Virus record (IMG/VR): IMGVR_UViG_3300035633_000103 | Location: 1 to 22,304 of that record | Length of the DNA stretch: 22,304 nucleotides | From: a virus | Direction: 5' to 3' (one strand) | Shown: positions 14,142 through 21,615 of the stretch, in pieces | Layout: each line of letters begins with the position of its first letter | Numbering within the stretch: the stretch's first letter is position 1 | The notes under the pieces: generated by a model | Told to the model about the DNA's origin: nothing | The model's database searches: none | What the model saw: only the letters and a program-made list of their open reading frames with translations | Made by a program: the position numbers and the translations under genes

Positions 14142-16013
14142 TTAACGCCAACTGGTGGCAAACGTGCCTTTTCTAATGCGTGCCCGTTGTTTTTTATGCT
14201 GTTTCAAAAGTGCCTTTTCTTTGACATCTGAATTCTGTTTTCTTTCCTTTTGTTTTTTATCGTTTTTTATGGCGGCCCAAACGGGATTCAAAATATACAG
14301 CGCGGCGTGAGCATAAACTCGACAATCAAGAGCTTCGTTTCTGCTGCGCACCTTTTGCCACACGTGACGCTTGAATCCGCGCACATATTTAATCTCCCTG
14401 CGCTCGGCTGTCAATTGCGCGTAATACTCGCCATCTAAACCAGTCGGAAAATGCACGTAATTCGGTCCGGGTTTTTCGGTTGAAAGCGCGCCGTAAGTCT
14501 GAGACTTGAGCGCATCTACTCCGACCTGAAACATCCGGGGCGGCTTTGGCCCCGGCGCTTTCGGCTTGTTCATTACAGAAACAGCAGGCTTGTTTTCGCC
14601 TTCCACGCCTTTTACGGCATAGAATCTTCGCCCGTACCGTTGAGCGCAGTAGCGGTAAACCTGATTCGACAAATAGCCGCTATCAATAGCAGCCGCAGTA
14701 ATGGGCAATGTGGAACCGCAGGGCTTCTTGTAAACTTTTGAGCTGAGCCAGTGATCAAGGCGCATCCACTCGTCTGGCAAAGACGGATCTGCGTTAATTA
14801 CTGCGTGCTCAATAAGCCAGGATTCGTTTGTCTCGTTCCACCCCCAAACAGAAATCTCAAATCGGTCCGATTGCACGTCAACGCCAGCCGTCAACAGCGC
14901 AACTTGCCCCGGCGCTTCCGCTTGATAGAGCTCAGCCCGCGCCGCCAGCCCTTCCGGGTCTAGATCTTCGCCTTCGTTTTTCCACGTCTCTCCGAGCGTG
15001 GTGTTGACCCACGTTTTAAGCTGCTCGCGGTTTCCCTTGACGCGCTCATAAGCCCGGAAGACGTCTGACCACGACGACCATGGAGAGTAAAACTCATTAA
15101 TGTGAAAACCGGCAATGTCTACAAACGGCGCTGTAGCTTTCCACTCGCCAGCCGCCACCATGCCGGCCTTGTCAGACTCGGTAGCCATGCCGCCGCAGCT
15201 CGGGCAGATCCACACCGGCTGCTCTACGGTGCCAGCATGGCTCCAATCAAAATGCTTGAACTCGAAGTGATGCGTTTCGCCACAATGCGGGCAAGGGACG
15301 TGAAAGCGCCGCTGGTCAGACTTTGAAAACTCGTTGTCAATGCGGCTTAAGCCCTCGATTGTAGGCGTGCTGCCCAGCAGGATTTTGCGATTCCAGAAGG
15401 TGCGTGTTCTCTTGACGCCCAAAGAAACCGGATCGCCTTCCGTTCCTGCTGACGCTGGAAACCTGTCTACCTCGTCAAACAACGCAATTCTGATCGGCCT
15501 GGACGCCAAGCCAGCGGCGCTGTTGGCGCCAGCAATAGTCAAGTGACCGCCGGCGAAACGCTTGTGCAGCAAGGTGTTGTCGCCGACTTTAGACTTTGCT
15601 TCCGCAACCTTGCCCCGCAAAGCAGGCGTGTCGCGCAGCATCGGCGCGATGCGATCTTTGGAGAAGGCCTGGCCCATTTCAAGCGTAGGCTGCACGCACA
15701 AGATAGGCGCGGGGTCTTGGTGTACGTAGTAGCCGATGGTGTTAAGGAGAATTTCAGTCCACCCTACTTGAGCGGACTTTTTAAGAACGATAGTGGCCAC
15801 ACGCGCATCTGAAAGCGCGTCCATTATTCCGCGCTGGTAGGGCGCGCGATCTGTCATCCACTGCCCAGGCTCCGCGCTGGATTCCGACGAAAGCTTGCGA
15901 TATCTGTCTGCCCAATCAGACAGCGTAAGATCCGGTGGCGGCATCCATAGCCGCTTTGCCAGCTGGCGCGTCCGCTCAAAGTTTTCGGGATATTTCAGAG
16001 ATCGCTTCATCAT
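14142..16013 (-). CDS. Terminase large subunit, lambda gpA family
   Basis: Protein of 623 residues, close to lambda A (641). It is the packaging motor: an N-terminal ATPase that translocates DNA and a C-terminal nuclease that cuts concatemers. The Walker A-like motif is VLKKSAQVGWTE at 76-87, equivalent to the variant lambda motif, and Walker B is ALFDEVDRFP with D180/E181. A zinc-binding pair of CxxC motifs follows (CPHCGETHHF and WICPSCGG, about 240-275). The nuclease region includes LTAGVDVQSDRFEISVWGW and AAIDSGYLSNQVYRYC, whose Asp residues are likely metal ligands. The C-terminal tail is very basic (KNDKKQKERKQN). It overlaps the small subunit gene by 38 bp. A gpA-type terminase would be consistent with cos-end packaging, but no cos site was identified. 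Confidence 0.95.
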   Translation of the reverse strand: MMKRSLKYPENFERTRQLAKRLWMPPPDLTLSDWADRYRKLSSESSAEPGQWMTDRAPYQRGIMDALSDARVATIVLKKSAQVGWTEILLNTIGYYVHQDPAPILCVQPTLEMGQAFSKDRIAPMLRDTPALRGKVAEAKSKVGDNTLLHKRFAGGHLTIAGANSAAGLASRPIRIALFDEVDRFPASAGTEGDPVSLGVKRTRTFWNRKILLGSTPTIEGLSRIDNEFSKSDQRRFHVPCPHCGETHHFEFKHFDWSHAGTVEQPVWICPSCGGMATESDKAGMVAAGEWKATAPFVDIAGFHINEFYSPWSSWSDVFRAYERVKGNREQLKTWVNTTLGETWKNEGEDLDPEGLAARAELYQAEAPGQVALLTAGVDVQSDRFEISVWGWNETNESWLIEHAVINADPSLPDEWMRLDHWLSSKVYKKPCGSTLPITAAAIDSGYLSNQVYRYCAQRYGRRFYAVKGVEGENKPAVSVMNKPKAPGPKPPRMFQVGVDALKSQTYGALSTEKPGPNYVHFPTGLDGEYYAQLTAERREIKYVRGFKRHVWQKVRSRNEALDCRVYAHAALYILNPVWAAIKNDKKQKERKQNSDVKEKALLKQHKKQRARIRKGTFATSWR

Positions 16014-16434
16014 GAATCTTTTTCAAATAATCCGCGACCTCTGCTTCTCCAAGGGAAGGCGCAAGTATCGGCGCAAGTTTGCTCCTGGCAGATCCAAGCT
16101 TTGCCTTTGCAGCAACAATCATACTCGAAATAAAGCGGTCAACGTCATCCCGCCTCAGCAGCTCGCCTTCCTGCTCCTTTCTGTTAAGCTCGGCAAGTTT
16201 TCGTTGCTCGGCAGTCAGCTTTGCTTTCTCTGCGGTAAAGTCTGGAATCGATCCATCGTCACCAATGCCTAAAGACTCCCGCTCACGCGCCCTGATCCAC
16301 TCTCCTACTTCCTCGCATAAGTAGCCCTTGTTGTGCTGCGGAAAAGCGTCGTCTTCCTGGCTAATCTGCCGTAGTCTGCGCGGGCTGACGCCAACCAGTG
16401 CGGCAAACTGTGGCTGGGTAATCTTGCTAGACAT
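15976..16434 (-). CDS. Terminase small subunit, Nu1-like
   Basis: Protein of 152 residues encoded immediately before the large subunit. The N-terminal ~50 residues form a winged helix-turn-helix (TQPQFAALVGVSPRRLRQIS, then the GYL...VGEWIRARE strand and helix) that would bind the packaging start site. The central part has the family signature KLTAEQRKLAELNRKEQEGE followed by LLRRDDVDRFIS. The C-terminal helices probably contact the large subunit. The ATG has only a poor ribosome binding site. It is the first gene after the one real gap in the operon, so it may have its own promoter. Confidence 0.9.
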   Translation of the reverse strand: MSSKITQPQFAALVGVSPRRLRQISQEDDAFPQHNKGYLCEEVGEWIRARERESLGIGDDGSIPDFTAEKAKLTAEQRKLAELNRKEQEGELLRRDDVDRFISSMIVAAKAKLGSARSKLAPILAPSLGEAEVADYLKKIHDEAISEISRKL

Positions 16435-16545
16435 CGGTAGGTATTTGATTTTATTGGGTTTTTCTAGAAAAATTATGCGCAGCTATTCGCCCCGCACCGC
16501 GGGCTCACAAAGTACCTTGAGCTTGTGATGCTGGTGAGTTAGGCA
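16435..16545 (-). other. Intergenic gap upstream of terminase, with palindrome
   Basis: This 111-bp space is the only sizeable gap in a minus-strand operon whose other genes touch or overlap. It contains a perfect 14-bp palindrome, TTTTTCTAGAAAAA, at 16459-16472 and a small 5-bp GC hairpin at 16491-16503. On the minus strand there are AT-rich -10-like elements (CATAAT, TAAAAT), but neither has a convincing -35 at the right distance. It may hold a late promoter, an operator or a terminase recognition site; none can be proved by eye. Confidence 0.4.
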
Positions 16546-16839
16546 TCAGTTCCAAAAAAGAGCGCCGCCATTTCTTTTCGTTGAGCCGCCGGAGCCGTCC
16601 GGCTTATCATCTTTGCAATTTTCCTCATAGATTGTTTCGTTGAAAATTGCATAACCATTCCCGACGTATTTGTAAACGTACGCTGATTCTACCTCGTTTT
16701 CGGTCACCGCCCCCTCCCCATGCTCAACCCATTTCGAGATAATCGCAATCCACGGCGCCTCAATAAGTTCCTGTTCTGATTCGACATCGTGATCCAGAAC
16801 GCAATCATCAAGCGGGCCGCCGAAAAGCTCAATGTCCAT
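16546..16839 (-). CDS. Hypothetical small acidic protein with GGPLDD motif
   Basis: Protein of 97 residues starting MDIELFGGPLDDCVLDHDVE. The frame is open further upstream, but that part is Gly/Cys-rich and lies over the glycosyltransferase gene, so the ATG at 16839, overlapping the upstream stop by 11 bp, is preferred. The opening ELxGGPLDG-like motif followed later by an aromatic strand (YVYKYVGNGYAIF) recurs in small proteins of unknown function in phages and bacteria. The C-terminus is Gly/Ser/Lys-rich and probably disordered. It closes the accessory cassette. Whether it is part of the modification pathway is unknown. Confidence 0.6.
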   Translation of the reverse strand: MDIELFGGPLDDCVLDHDVESEQELIEAPWIAIISKWVEHGEGAVTENEVESAYVYKYVGNGYAIFNETIYEENCKDDKPDGSGGSTKRNGGALFWN

Positions 16840-17557
16840 ACGGCGCGCTGGCCTGTCGCATTTCGATCCGCTCACGCATCCAGATGCCATCATGAGTGCC
16901 TCCGCCCCACCCCCGGAGCCATGGCCCCCCCAGGGTGAAATGGCAAATTGCGCCCCCCCCGGGAGGCTCTTCCTGCACGCCAACTAACCAGTTCCACCTT
17001 GCGTTAATCTCTCCAATTTCCGAATCCTGAAGCCAATCAAACGCATGCAGCCGCCGGCCAGGCCAGCGGTTGATATGATCAAGCCTAAGCCTGCGATTGC
17101 TGGCATGGTCGCAGTTGAACGCCATCACGCTTGACCAGTTTTTCCTTGAATAGCGCGTCTGGATTAGACCGCACATCTTCGTTTGCTCTTCTGCCTGGTG
17201 CTCATGCTTGACGCAATACACCGCTTTGTCGGGATCAGTCGGCAGCATGTTGTGCAGGTTTTCTTTCACAACAACATCGCAATCCATGAAAATTGCCATG
17301 CCGCTCTGGTGAAGTAGTGGGACGAGAAACCTGCTGATCGCGAACTCGGTGGACATTGGGGCATCACTCAAGACATCCCAAAGCTGCCCGTTTGTCCTGT
17401 ACATCGGGCGATTGAGAAGCCCGCACATTGTGAGCCAGTCATGGCGCAATGGGACAACGCGAACGTTCGGCGTCGTCTTGCGTATTGTGTATTCCGCGAC
17501 CTTGTAGGCCTCTACCTCGATCGGATCAAAGCCCATATAGACGGTTAGTGTTTCCAT
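16829..17557 (-). CDS. Glycosyltransferase, GT-A fold (GT8-like)
   Basis: Protein of 242 residues starting METLTVYMGFDPIEVEAY. Two features mark a GT-A nucleotide-sugar transferase: the metal-binding DxD motif in IFMDCDVVV (D92-C-D94) and a C-terminal HFTLGGPW, analogous to the metal-binding His and xxPW of GT8 enzymes. The segment RFLVPLLHQSG before the DxD is also typical. The frame is open 12 codons upstream, but the ATG at 17557 has GGTGG 5 nt before it and overlaps the methyltransferase stop by 13 bp. Donor sugar and acceptor are unknown. The 3' end of the gene contains a G8 run (16953-16960) and a G7 run (16925-16931) that could slip. The conserved HFTLGGPW between them indicates the zero frame is correct up to that point. 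Confidence 0.75.
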   Translation of the reverse strand: METLTVYMGFDPIEVEAYKVAEYTIRKTTPNVRVVPLRHDWLTMCGLLNRPMYRTNGQLWDVLSDAPMSTEFAISRFLVPLLHQSGMAIFMDCDVVVKENLHNMLPTDPDKAVYCVKHEHQAEEQTKMCGLIQTRYSRKNWSSVMAFNCDHASNRRLRLDHINRWPGRRLHAFDWLQDSEIGEINARWNWLVGVQEEPPGGGAICHFTLGGPWLRGWGGGTHDGIWMRERIEMRQASAPYGH

Positions 17558-18090
17558 GCTTCCACCCGGAAATCCCGGCGCACCTTTCCGCATCGATGAA
17601 AAACTGTTTGCTTTTCTTTCAGCTTTCCAAATCCATTAGACAAAAGCAAAGGCTTTATTGTGGCAAACGTCCAGCCCCACTTGTGCATCATGAAAGGGTC
17701 GCGGTGCCTGGGGTCACCGTAAATTCCCCAATACGAAACATTATCAGGCGACGATGCGACAAGATTGCGCGCGCATTTCACAATGTCCGGCATCTCAAGG
17801 GCCAGCTTGCCTCCGGGCATTAAAAGCCTGTGCCAGTCGGCGAGAAGTCTTTCGCATTCCCACGGGAAGAAATGCTCGAACACATGCACCGCCAAAACCT
17901 CGCTAGCGCATTTATCGTCTAGCGGAATCGGCGATTTTGTAAAGTCGCAAACAATATCAGGCTCTGCGCCACTCCGAGAAACCACGTCGATGTTGACATA
18001 ACCGTTTAAGCGCTTTCTGCCGCATCCGACATTGAGGCGCAGCGGTCGGTTATGAATTCCCAGAACTCCCTCGCCTCGCTTGGTTTCCAT
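17545..18090 (-). CDS. SAM-dependent methyltransferase (type 11-like)
   Basis: Protein of 181 residues with a class I methyltransferase fold. Motif I, LRLNVGCGRKRLNGYVNIDV, starts about residue 17 and binds the methionine part of SAM. The acidic end of strand 2 is IDV. Motif IV-like AVHVFEHFFPWE and the LLMPGGKLALEMPD segment after it are characteristic of small-molecule or sugar methyltransferases. No DNA-methylase motif such as NPPY or a target recognition domain is seen. It lies among glycosyltransferase genes, so O-methylation of a sugar is the most likely job (inference). Start choice is uncertain: two GTG codons at 18099 and 18096 precede this ATG, and all overlap the upstream gene by more than 80 bp. 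Confidence 0.8.
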   Translation of the reverse strand: METKRGEGVLGIHNRPLRLNVGCGRKRLNGYVNIDVVSRSGAEPDIVCDFTKSPIPLDDKCASEVLAVHVFEHFFPWECERLLADWHRLLMPGGKLALEMPDIVKCARNLVASSPDNVSYWGIYGDPRHRDPFMMHKWGWTFATIKPLLLSNGFGKLKEKQTVFHRCGKVRRDFRVEAWKH

Positions 18091-18800
18091 TGCCACCACG
18101 CTAACCTTTTTAGAAAGTCTACCCGATCCTCGACGCTGGCGGGTGCGTTATCCCAGCTATTTGAATAAAGGAACGACGCAGCGCCGCTTTCTGTCGAGAC
18201 AGGAATCCCCTGAATAATCGCGTCAACGCCCACGTTACTATGCCTTGTTATGACAAGTGCCGCACCCTTCAGTGCCTGCTGAACGCGTCGGTGATTATCG
18301 GTTGCATAATTTGCAACACCCGGATTTCCAGGCTTTGGGCGATACACAAGCCTGTCGCCAAATCGAGCCGATGCCGCCTTAAGCGTGTCGCGCTCCCAAT
18401 GAGAGTTAATGTGAGGCTCGGCTTTTGACTTGCGGCCCATGCCGACAACGATCACGCGGCCTGTTGAACAGTAATCGTTGCTGATTGCCGGGATTTGTCG
18501 TCCTGGCCCAAAGTCTGGAAGGTCGGTTTGGTGGCGTGAGTTGATCGCGCATCGGATCGGGTAATCGCTACCTGCCCTGCCCCAATAGCCCAAGTCCAAG
18601 TGCACCCACCTGCCAGGGTATTTTTCTATCGCTCGCCTTTGCTCGACGCCGCCGCCCCCGTAAACAATCAGCCAATCAGATCGCCCAATGACTCGCTCAG
18701 TGACAACGTGCCGATGGGGGCAAGCGTCAATTGCGGCCCTTATAAATCGCTTGCCTTTCGCGGACCATTTTGTCCTAGGCCAAAAAATTTCAAAATGCAT
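18006..18800 (-). CDS. GT-B-like putative glycosyltransferase (capsule synthesis-like), paralog 1
   Basis: Protein of 264 residues. An N-terminal Rossmann half (MHFEIFWPRTKWSAKGKRFI; DWLIVYGGGGVEQR) leads to a C-terminal half with LVYRPKPGNPG and then the block VQQALKGAALVITRHSNVGV with DAIIQGIPVSTES. That block resembles the nucleotide-sugar binding segment of KpsS/KpsC and related enzymes, where a Ser/His-x-x-x-x-E/D-A helix follows the beta strand. It ends with FLKRLAWWQWKPSEA. The protein at 19594-20337 shares the same C-terminal layout, so the two are diverged paralogs. AAGG lies 8 nt before the ATG. It overlaps the upstream gene by 61 bp. Donor and acceptor are unknown. Confidence 0.65.
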   Translation of the reverse strand: MHFEIFWPRTKWSAKGKRFIRAAIDACPHRHVVTERVIGRSDWLIVYGGGGVEQRRAIEKYPGRWVHLDLGYWGRAGSDYPIRCAINSRHQTDLPDFGPGRQIPAISNDYCSTGRVIVVGMGRKSKAEPHINSHWERDTLKAASARFGDRLVYRPKPGNPGVANYATDNHRRVQQALKGAALVITRHSNVGVDAIIQGIPVSTESGAASFLYSNSWDNAPASVEDRVDFLKRLAWWQWKPSEAREFWEFITDRCASMSDAAESA

Positions 18801-19606
18801 TGCCGATACCTTGCCGCAATGTCTTTCAATAATGGCGTCCCGGCTCGAAGCACCATGGCGCGGATTTTCCTTTCTTCATAACTCTTGAGCGCATCAATCG
18901 CGTCCTCGAACTCTTGCCGGTTTCTATAATAGACAGGCCCCACGGGATCACACTCAAGGTACCCTGACTCATAAGGCATCACGCACGGCGTGCCGGTCGC
19001 CTGCGCATTCGCCAGCTTTACGTTAGACTTCCATGCGCGTGACACCTCGTCATCATAAGGATCTGCGCGACAAGCTATAACAGCGTCCAATTCCGCAAGA
19101 TTTGCCGGGTTCATGACAAACCGGAGCCCGTTTCGCCTGACAGAATTTGTCACCCAATTTGGCACGTATCGCTTGCTGCCTTGATAGCCGACGGTCTTCA
19201 GCTTTTCCCTGATGGGATTTCTCGGTTGATTTTCCATTGCATGATGGCGCAATACAAATCCGTCGAGATCGCGCAAGGATGTTTGCTGCGCTTGTGTTGA
19301 AAACACGCAAGCCGACGCACTCATGCCTTTAGCCTGCGCGTATACGTAAGATTTGGCCTGCTCCAGGGTAAAACCTTTTCCTTGCGGCCAGCAGTCCACA
19401 ATGTCCCACAAAACCGGCTTGCCAGACTGCTTGATGGCTTTATTAATCTGCGCCGTTGTGCGCTTGACAACCACCACAACGTCTGCCGCGTCCATGTCTT
19501 TGACAGTAGCGTTTGGCTTCACAATCGCGCCGATTGCCTCGCCAAGTTGAACGCCTCGAATTTGCCAACTTCCAGATCCGCCCCTGCCTGTAATCAAGAT
19601 TTGCAT
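18740..19606 (-). CDS. GT-B-like putative glycosyltransferase (GT4-like)
   Basis: Protein of 288 residues. The first strand and loop are MQILITGRGGSGSWQIRGVQ, followed by ADVVVVVKRT and LWDIVDCWPQG, as in the acceptor half of GT-B enzymes. The C-terminal half has a DAVIACRADPYDDEVSRAWK segment followed by SNVKLANAQATGTPCVMPYE. The last part matches the K-x-x-x-A-x-A-x-G-x-P donor-binding pattern of GT4 enzymes, although the usual E-x7-E is not obvious. It may therefore be a divergent or even inactive member. The ATG overlaps the upstream stop by 13 bp. It lies between the two paralogous transferases. Confidence 0.6.
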   Translation of the reverse strand: MQILITGRGGSGSWQIRGVQLGEAIGAIVKPNATVKDMDAADVVVVVKRTTAQINKAIKQSGKPVLWDIVDCWPQGKGFTLEQAKSYVYAQAKGMSASACVFSTQAQQTSLRDLDGFVLRHHAMENQPRNPIREKLKTVGYQGSKRYVPNWVTNSVRRNGLRFVMNPANLAELDAVIACRADPYDDEVSRAWKSNVKLANAQATGTPCVMPYESGYLECDPVGPVYYRNRQEFEDAIDALKSYEERKIRAMVLRAGTPLLKDIAARYRQCILKFFGLGQNGPRKASDL

Positions 19607-20337
19607 AAGTATTTAAACGGCGTCCCTTGCTCAATTTCCGACGCCTCCCATTGCGCCCACGCAATGCGCCTCAAAAAGGCTCTCCGACATCCTTTGTAAG
19701 GCTTCTCATTCCATTTTATCTGAGCAGCCGGTGCGCCGATCCAGCTCATTAGCGCATGGTAAGCGGGGATGCCGTCGCAGATTGCTTTTAGGGCGGCGGA
19801 GCTGGCCCACGTCACCACCGCATAAGCAGAAGCAAGATCCTCCTCAAGCGGCACGGCGTCTTTGTTGGTGCCAGGATGTGCGCGGACACGCACCGGGCGG
19901 CGGTGGATGCGCTTAAGTTTGCTTAGCGCCAAGTTTAGCCATCGGTGCGGTTGCGTGACGCCTGGCTCGCCAATGCCGCGCTGCGCCAAAATGACGATTT
20001 CTTCGCCACCCTTTCGCCACGGCTTTAGGCTAACGCCTTTGATGTCCCTGTCGCCGCCGACGTGCCAGTCCCCAGCGCCGCAGTGGTGATTGCGGGCGAT
20101 AGCATAATAGCCATCCCCCAAATAGCCGTTTTCAACCACCAACACATCAGCACCCGCAGACTCGAACCGCGTCGCCTCCCGGTTATAATTGCCATAGCGG
20201 TTCCAAATTACAAGGCAATCGCCAGGCGCGGGATTTGCTATGCGCTTTTCCAGCGTAAACCCATGCGCCCTGAGTCCCGACTCAAACGCATGCCGCCGGT
20301 AATGCGGCTGCGGGCGAATCATGCATTGGGCTTTCAT
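19594..20337 (-). CDS. GT-B-like putative glycosyltransferase (capsule synthesis-like), paralog 2
   Basis: Protein of 247 residues starting MKAQCMIRPQPHYRRHAFES. A GTG two codons earlier is possible, but the ATG overlaps the upstream stop as ATGA with GGTGG-like sequence before it. The sequence contains DCLVIWNRYG, VLVVENGYLGDG, VRAHPGTNKDAVPLEEDLAS and AYAVVTWASSAALKAICDGI. The last matches the donor-binding block of KpsS-type transferases. It ends RRAFLRRIAWAQWEASEIEQ, a tail shared with the gene at 18006-18800. It is probably a sugar transferase acting on a glycan or a virion protein. Substrate is unknown. Confidence 0.65.
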   Translation of the reverse strand: MKAQCMIRPQPHYRRHAFESGLRAHGFTLEKRIANPAPGDCLVIWNRYGNYNREATRFESAGADVLVVENGYLGDGYYAIARNHHCGAGDWHVGGDRDIKGVSLKPWRKGGEEIVILAQRGIGEPGVTQPHRWLNLALSKLKRIHRRPVRVRAHPGTNKDAVPLEEDLASAYAVVTWASSAALKAICDGIPAYHALMSWIGAPAAQIKWNEKPYKGCRRAFLRRIAWAQWEASEIEQGTPFKYLCKS

Positions 20338-21068
20338 GCCCACCTACCCAAAAACTCTTGAATGCTCATGCGCGGGAAACACTTAAGCGCGGTTTCCCTG
20401 GAGCAATTCACAATGTGGCACCGGCCCTTTGCGTCGTCTGCCAAATTGCGGAACGCCTGAATCCACCGTCCAAAATTCCCAGCCTGTGGAACGCCAGCGG
20501 CTAGCGTGCCTACATGGTCGCCATGCCAATGGGAGCGACCGAATGTGCGCTGCATGTCGAATCCGAGCAAGCCGATGGTTTGCGCGCCGAAAAGCACATG
20601 TACCAGGTTAATGGCAGCGTGCCCGCTGTTTCGCCCGTTGATGATGGGCAGCGCCTCCGCAAGCCCGCCAGAGCCGCGCCGTGCGTGGACGTTGCGGCCC
20701 TGGATATGCGTTATATCTCCCATCTCCCGCAACGTCTTGCAGTCTGCCTGGCTGAATTTTTCCCCTTCAAAGTGCAGTGTGCGCTTGTGATAGGTGCGCC
20801 ACCATTGGTGGTCGGCTGCATATAGCGCGTGCGCCCACGGCGCAAGTTCGTGAGCGTTATTGACGACGCAGACATAAGCGCGCCCTTTGCATGCCTCGAC
20901 GTCTTGAAGCGTCAGGCTTGGCCCGCCGGCAATGACAACCCACGGTCTTTCGGTCCTGCAGGTTTTCATGCGCCGCTTGTTCTTGGCGGCACACTGCTGC
21001 TTCCAGCGTTCCGTTTCAGACTTAGCGTAGACCGGACGCGATGGCCCCGAATCGGCGAATTGCGGCAT
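20334..21068 (-). CDS. MptE/GT42-like Rossmann protein
   Basis: Protein of 244 residues. After a basic N-terminal ~40 residues it shows WVVIAGGPSLTLQDVE (GGPSL at 48-52), the strand YVCVVNNAHELAPW with ALYAADHQWWRTY, then NSGHAAINLVHVLFGAQTIG leading to LLGFDM (169-172) and a polar loop rich in His and Asp (SHWHGDH). This order of motifs is shared by DUF115/MptE-like pyrophosphokinases and GT42 sialyltransferases: GxGPSL near the start, then SG-x-x-A, then GxD. Either a sugar transferase or a nucleotide-type transferase is possible. The gene opens the accessory cassette. A strong AGGAGG 10 nt before the ATG supports the start, which overlaps the gpZ-like gene by 47 bp. Confidence 0.6.
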   Translation of the reverse strand: MPQFADSGPSRPVYAKSETERWKQQCAAKNKRRMKTCRTERPWVVIAGGPSLTLQDVEACKGRAYVCVVNNAHELAPWAHALYAADHQWWRTYHKRTLHFEGEKFSQADCKTLREMGDITHIQGRNVHARRGSGGLAEALPIINGRNSGHAAINLVHVLFGAQTIGLLGFDMQRTFGRSHWHGDHVGTLAAGVPQAGNFGRWIQAFRNLADDAKGRCHIVNCSRETALKCFPRMSIQEFLGRWA

Positions 21069-21615
21069 TGCTTTGCGCCCTCCTTCTGCGGGCCAGCTTT
21101 CTTAGCTCAACATTTATGCGCCGCTTAAATTCTATAGGATATCTTTCGGCAATTGTCTTCGGCACTACGTCACGCCCGACCGTAACCACTTCTTGCTTAA
21201 TGGGGAACGTCGGGACTTCGACTGGCAACCGGCTCTTGCCTTCCCGTTGGAAAACAGGCTTTCGTTTAATCTTTGGGATAAACGCTTTTGGCAGGTGCCT
21301 GCCTCCATAAAAGCTGACGCCGCCGCGCTTCAATTCCCGCGGTCGCAGCCGCGTTCCCCTGACTGGGAGCGTTCCGACCTGAAGCACCCTAGAATTGCCG
21401 ACTTTGCGATTGTGGCTGCCGTGTTTTGCCAAGACTTTCCTTGGGACTCTGGCCGCTTTTGCAGCATTCCGCAGCCACCTTGAAAAGGCAGTCGCGGCTG
21501 ACCTGTACTCGGCTGTCTTGTGCGCCTCTGGGATAAACTGACGCGCGGTCCGGCTCAAGTCTTCCTTGACGGCGGCAAGCGCGGCATCAACGTTTGATGT
21601 GATATCAAGAGCCAT
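21022..21615 (-). CDS. Minor tail protein Z-like (gpZ family)
   Basis: Protein of 197 residues, very basic, matching lambda gpZ (192 residues) along its length: VGNSRVLQVGTLPVRGTRLR, GGVSFYGGRHLPKAFIPKIK, then PVFQREGKSRLPVEVPTFPI, and a C-terminal helix with basic charges (RRINVELRKLARRR). In lambda, gpZ is needed for tails to work in DNA delivery. In lambda it lies between FII and U; here those two genes are adjacent, and this gene is found about 12 kb upstream, between the lysis genes and the accessory cassette. The ATG overlaps the upstream stop by 11 bp. Confidence 0.72.
   Translation of the reverse strand: MALDITSNVDAALAAVKEDLSRTARQFIPEAHKTAEYRSAATAFSRWLRNAAKAARVPRKVLAKHGSHNRKVGNSRVLQVGTLPVRGTRLRPRELKRGGVSFYGGRHLPKAFIPKIKRKPVFQREGKSRLPVEVPTFPIKQEVVTVGRDVVPKTIAERYPIEFKRRINVELRKLARRRRAQSNAAIRRFGAIASGLR

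Noticed and set aside
16505-16546. A 13-residue minus-strand frame (MPNSPASQAQGTL) starting at a TGATG junction
   Set aside because: No independent ribosome binding site or recognisable motif. The junction alone is weak evidence for such a short peptide.
16840-16983. N-terminal extension of the GGPLDD protein to 145 residues
   Set aside because: The extension is Gly/Cys-rich and antithetical to the conserved GT-A frame. The ATG at 16839 restores normal composition. The extension matters only if a slip occurs in the G runs.
17545-18090. DNA modification methyltransferase as an alternative identity
   Set aside because: The motif order and the absence of an NPPY/DPPY catalytic motif or target recognition domain favour a small-molecule or sugar methyltransferase.
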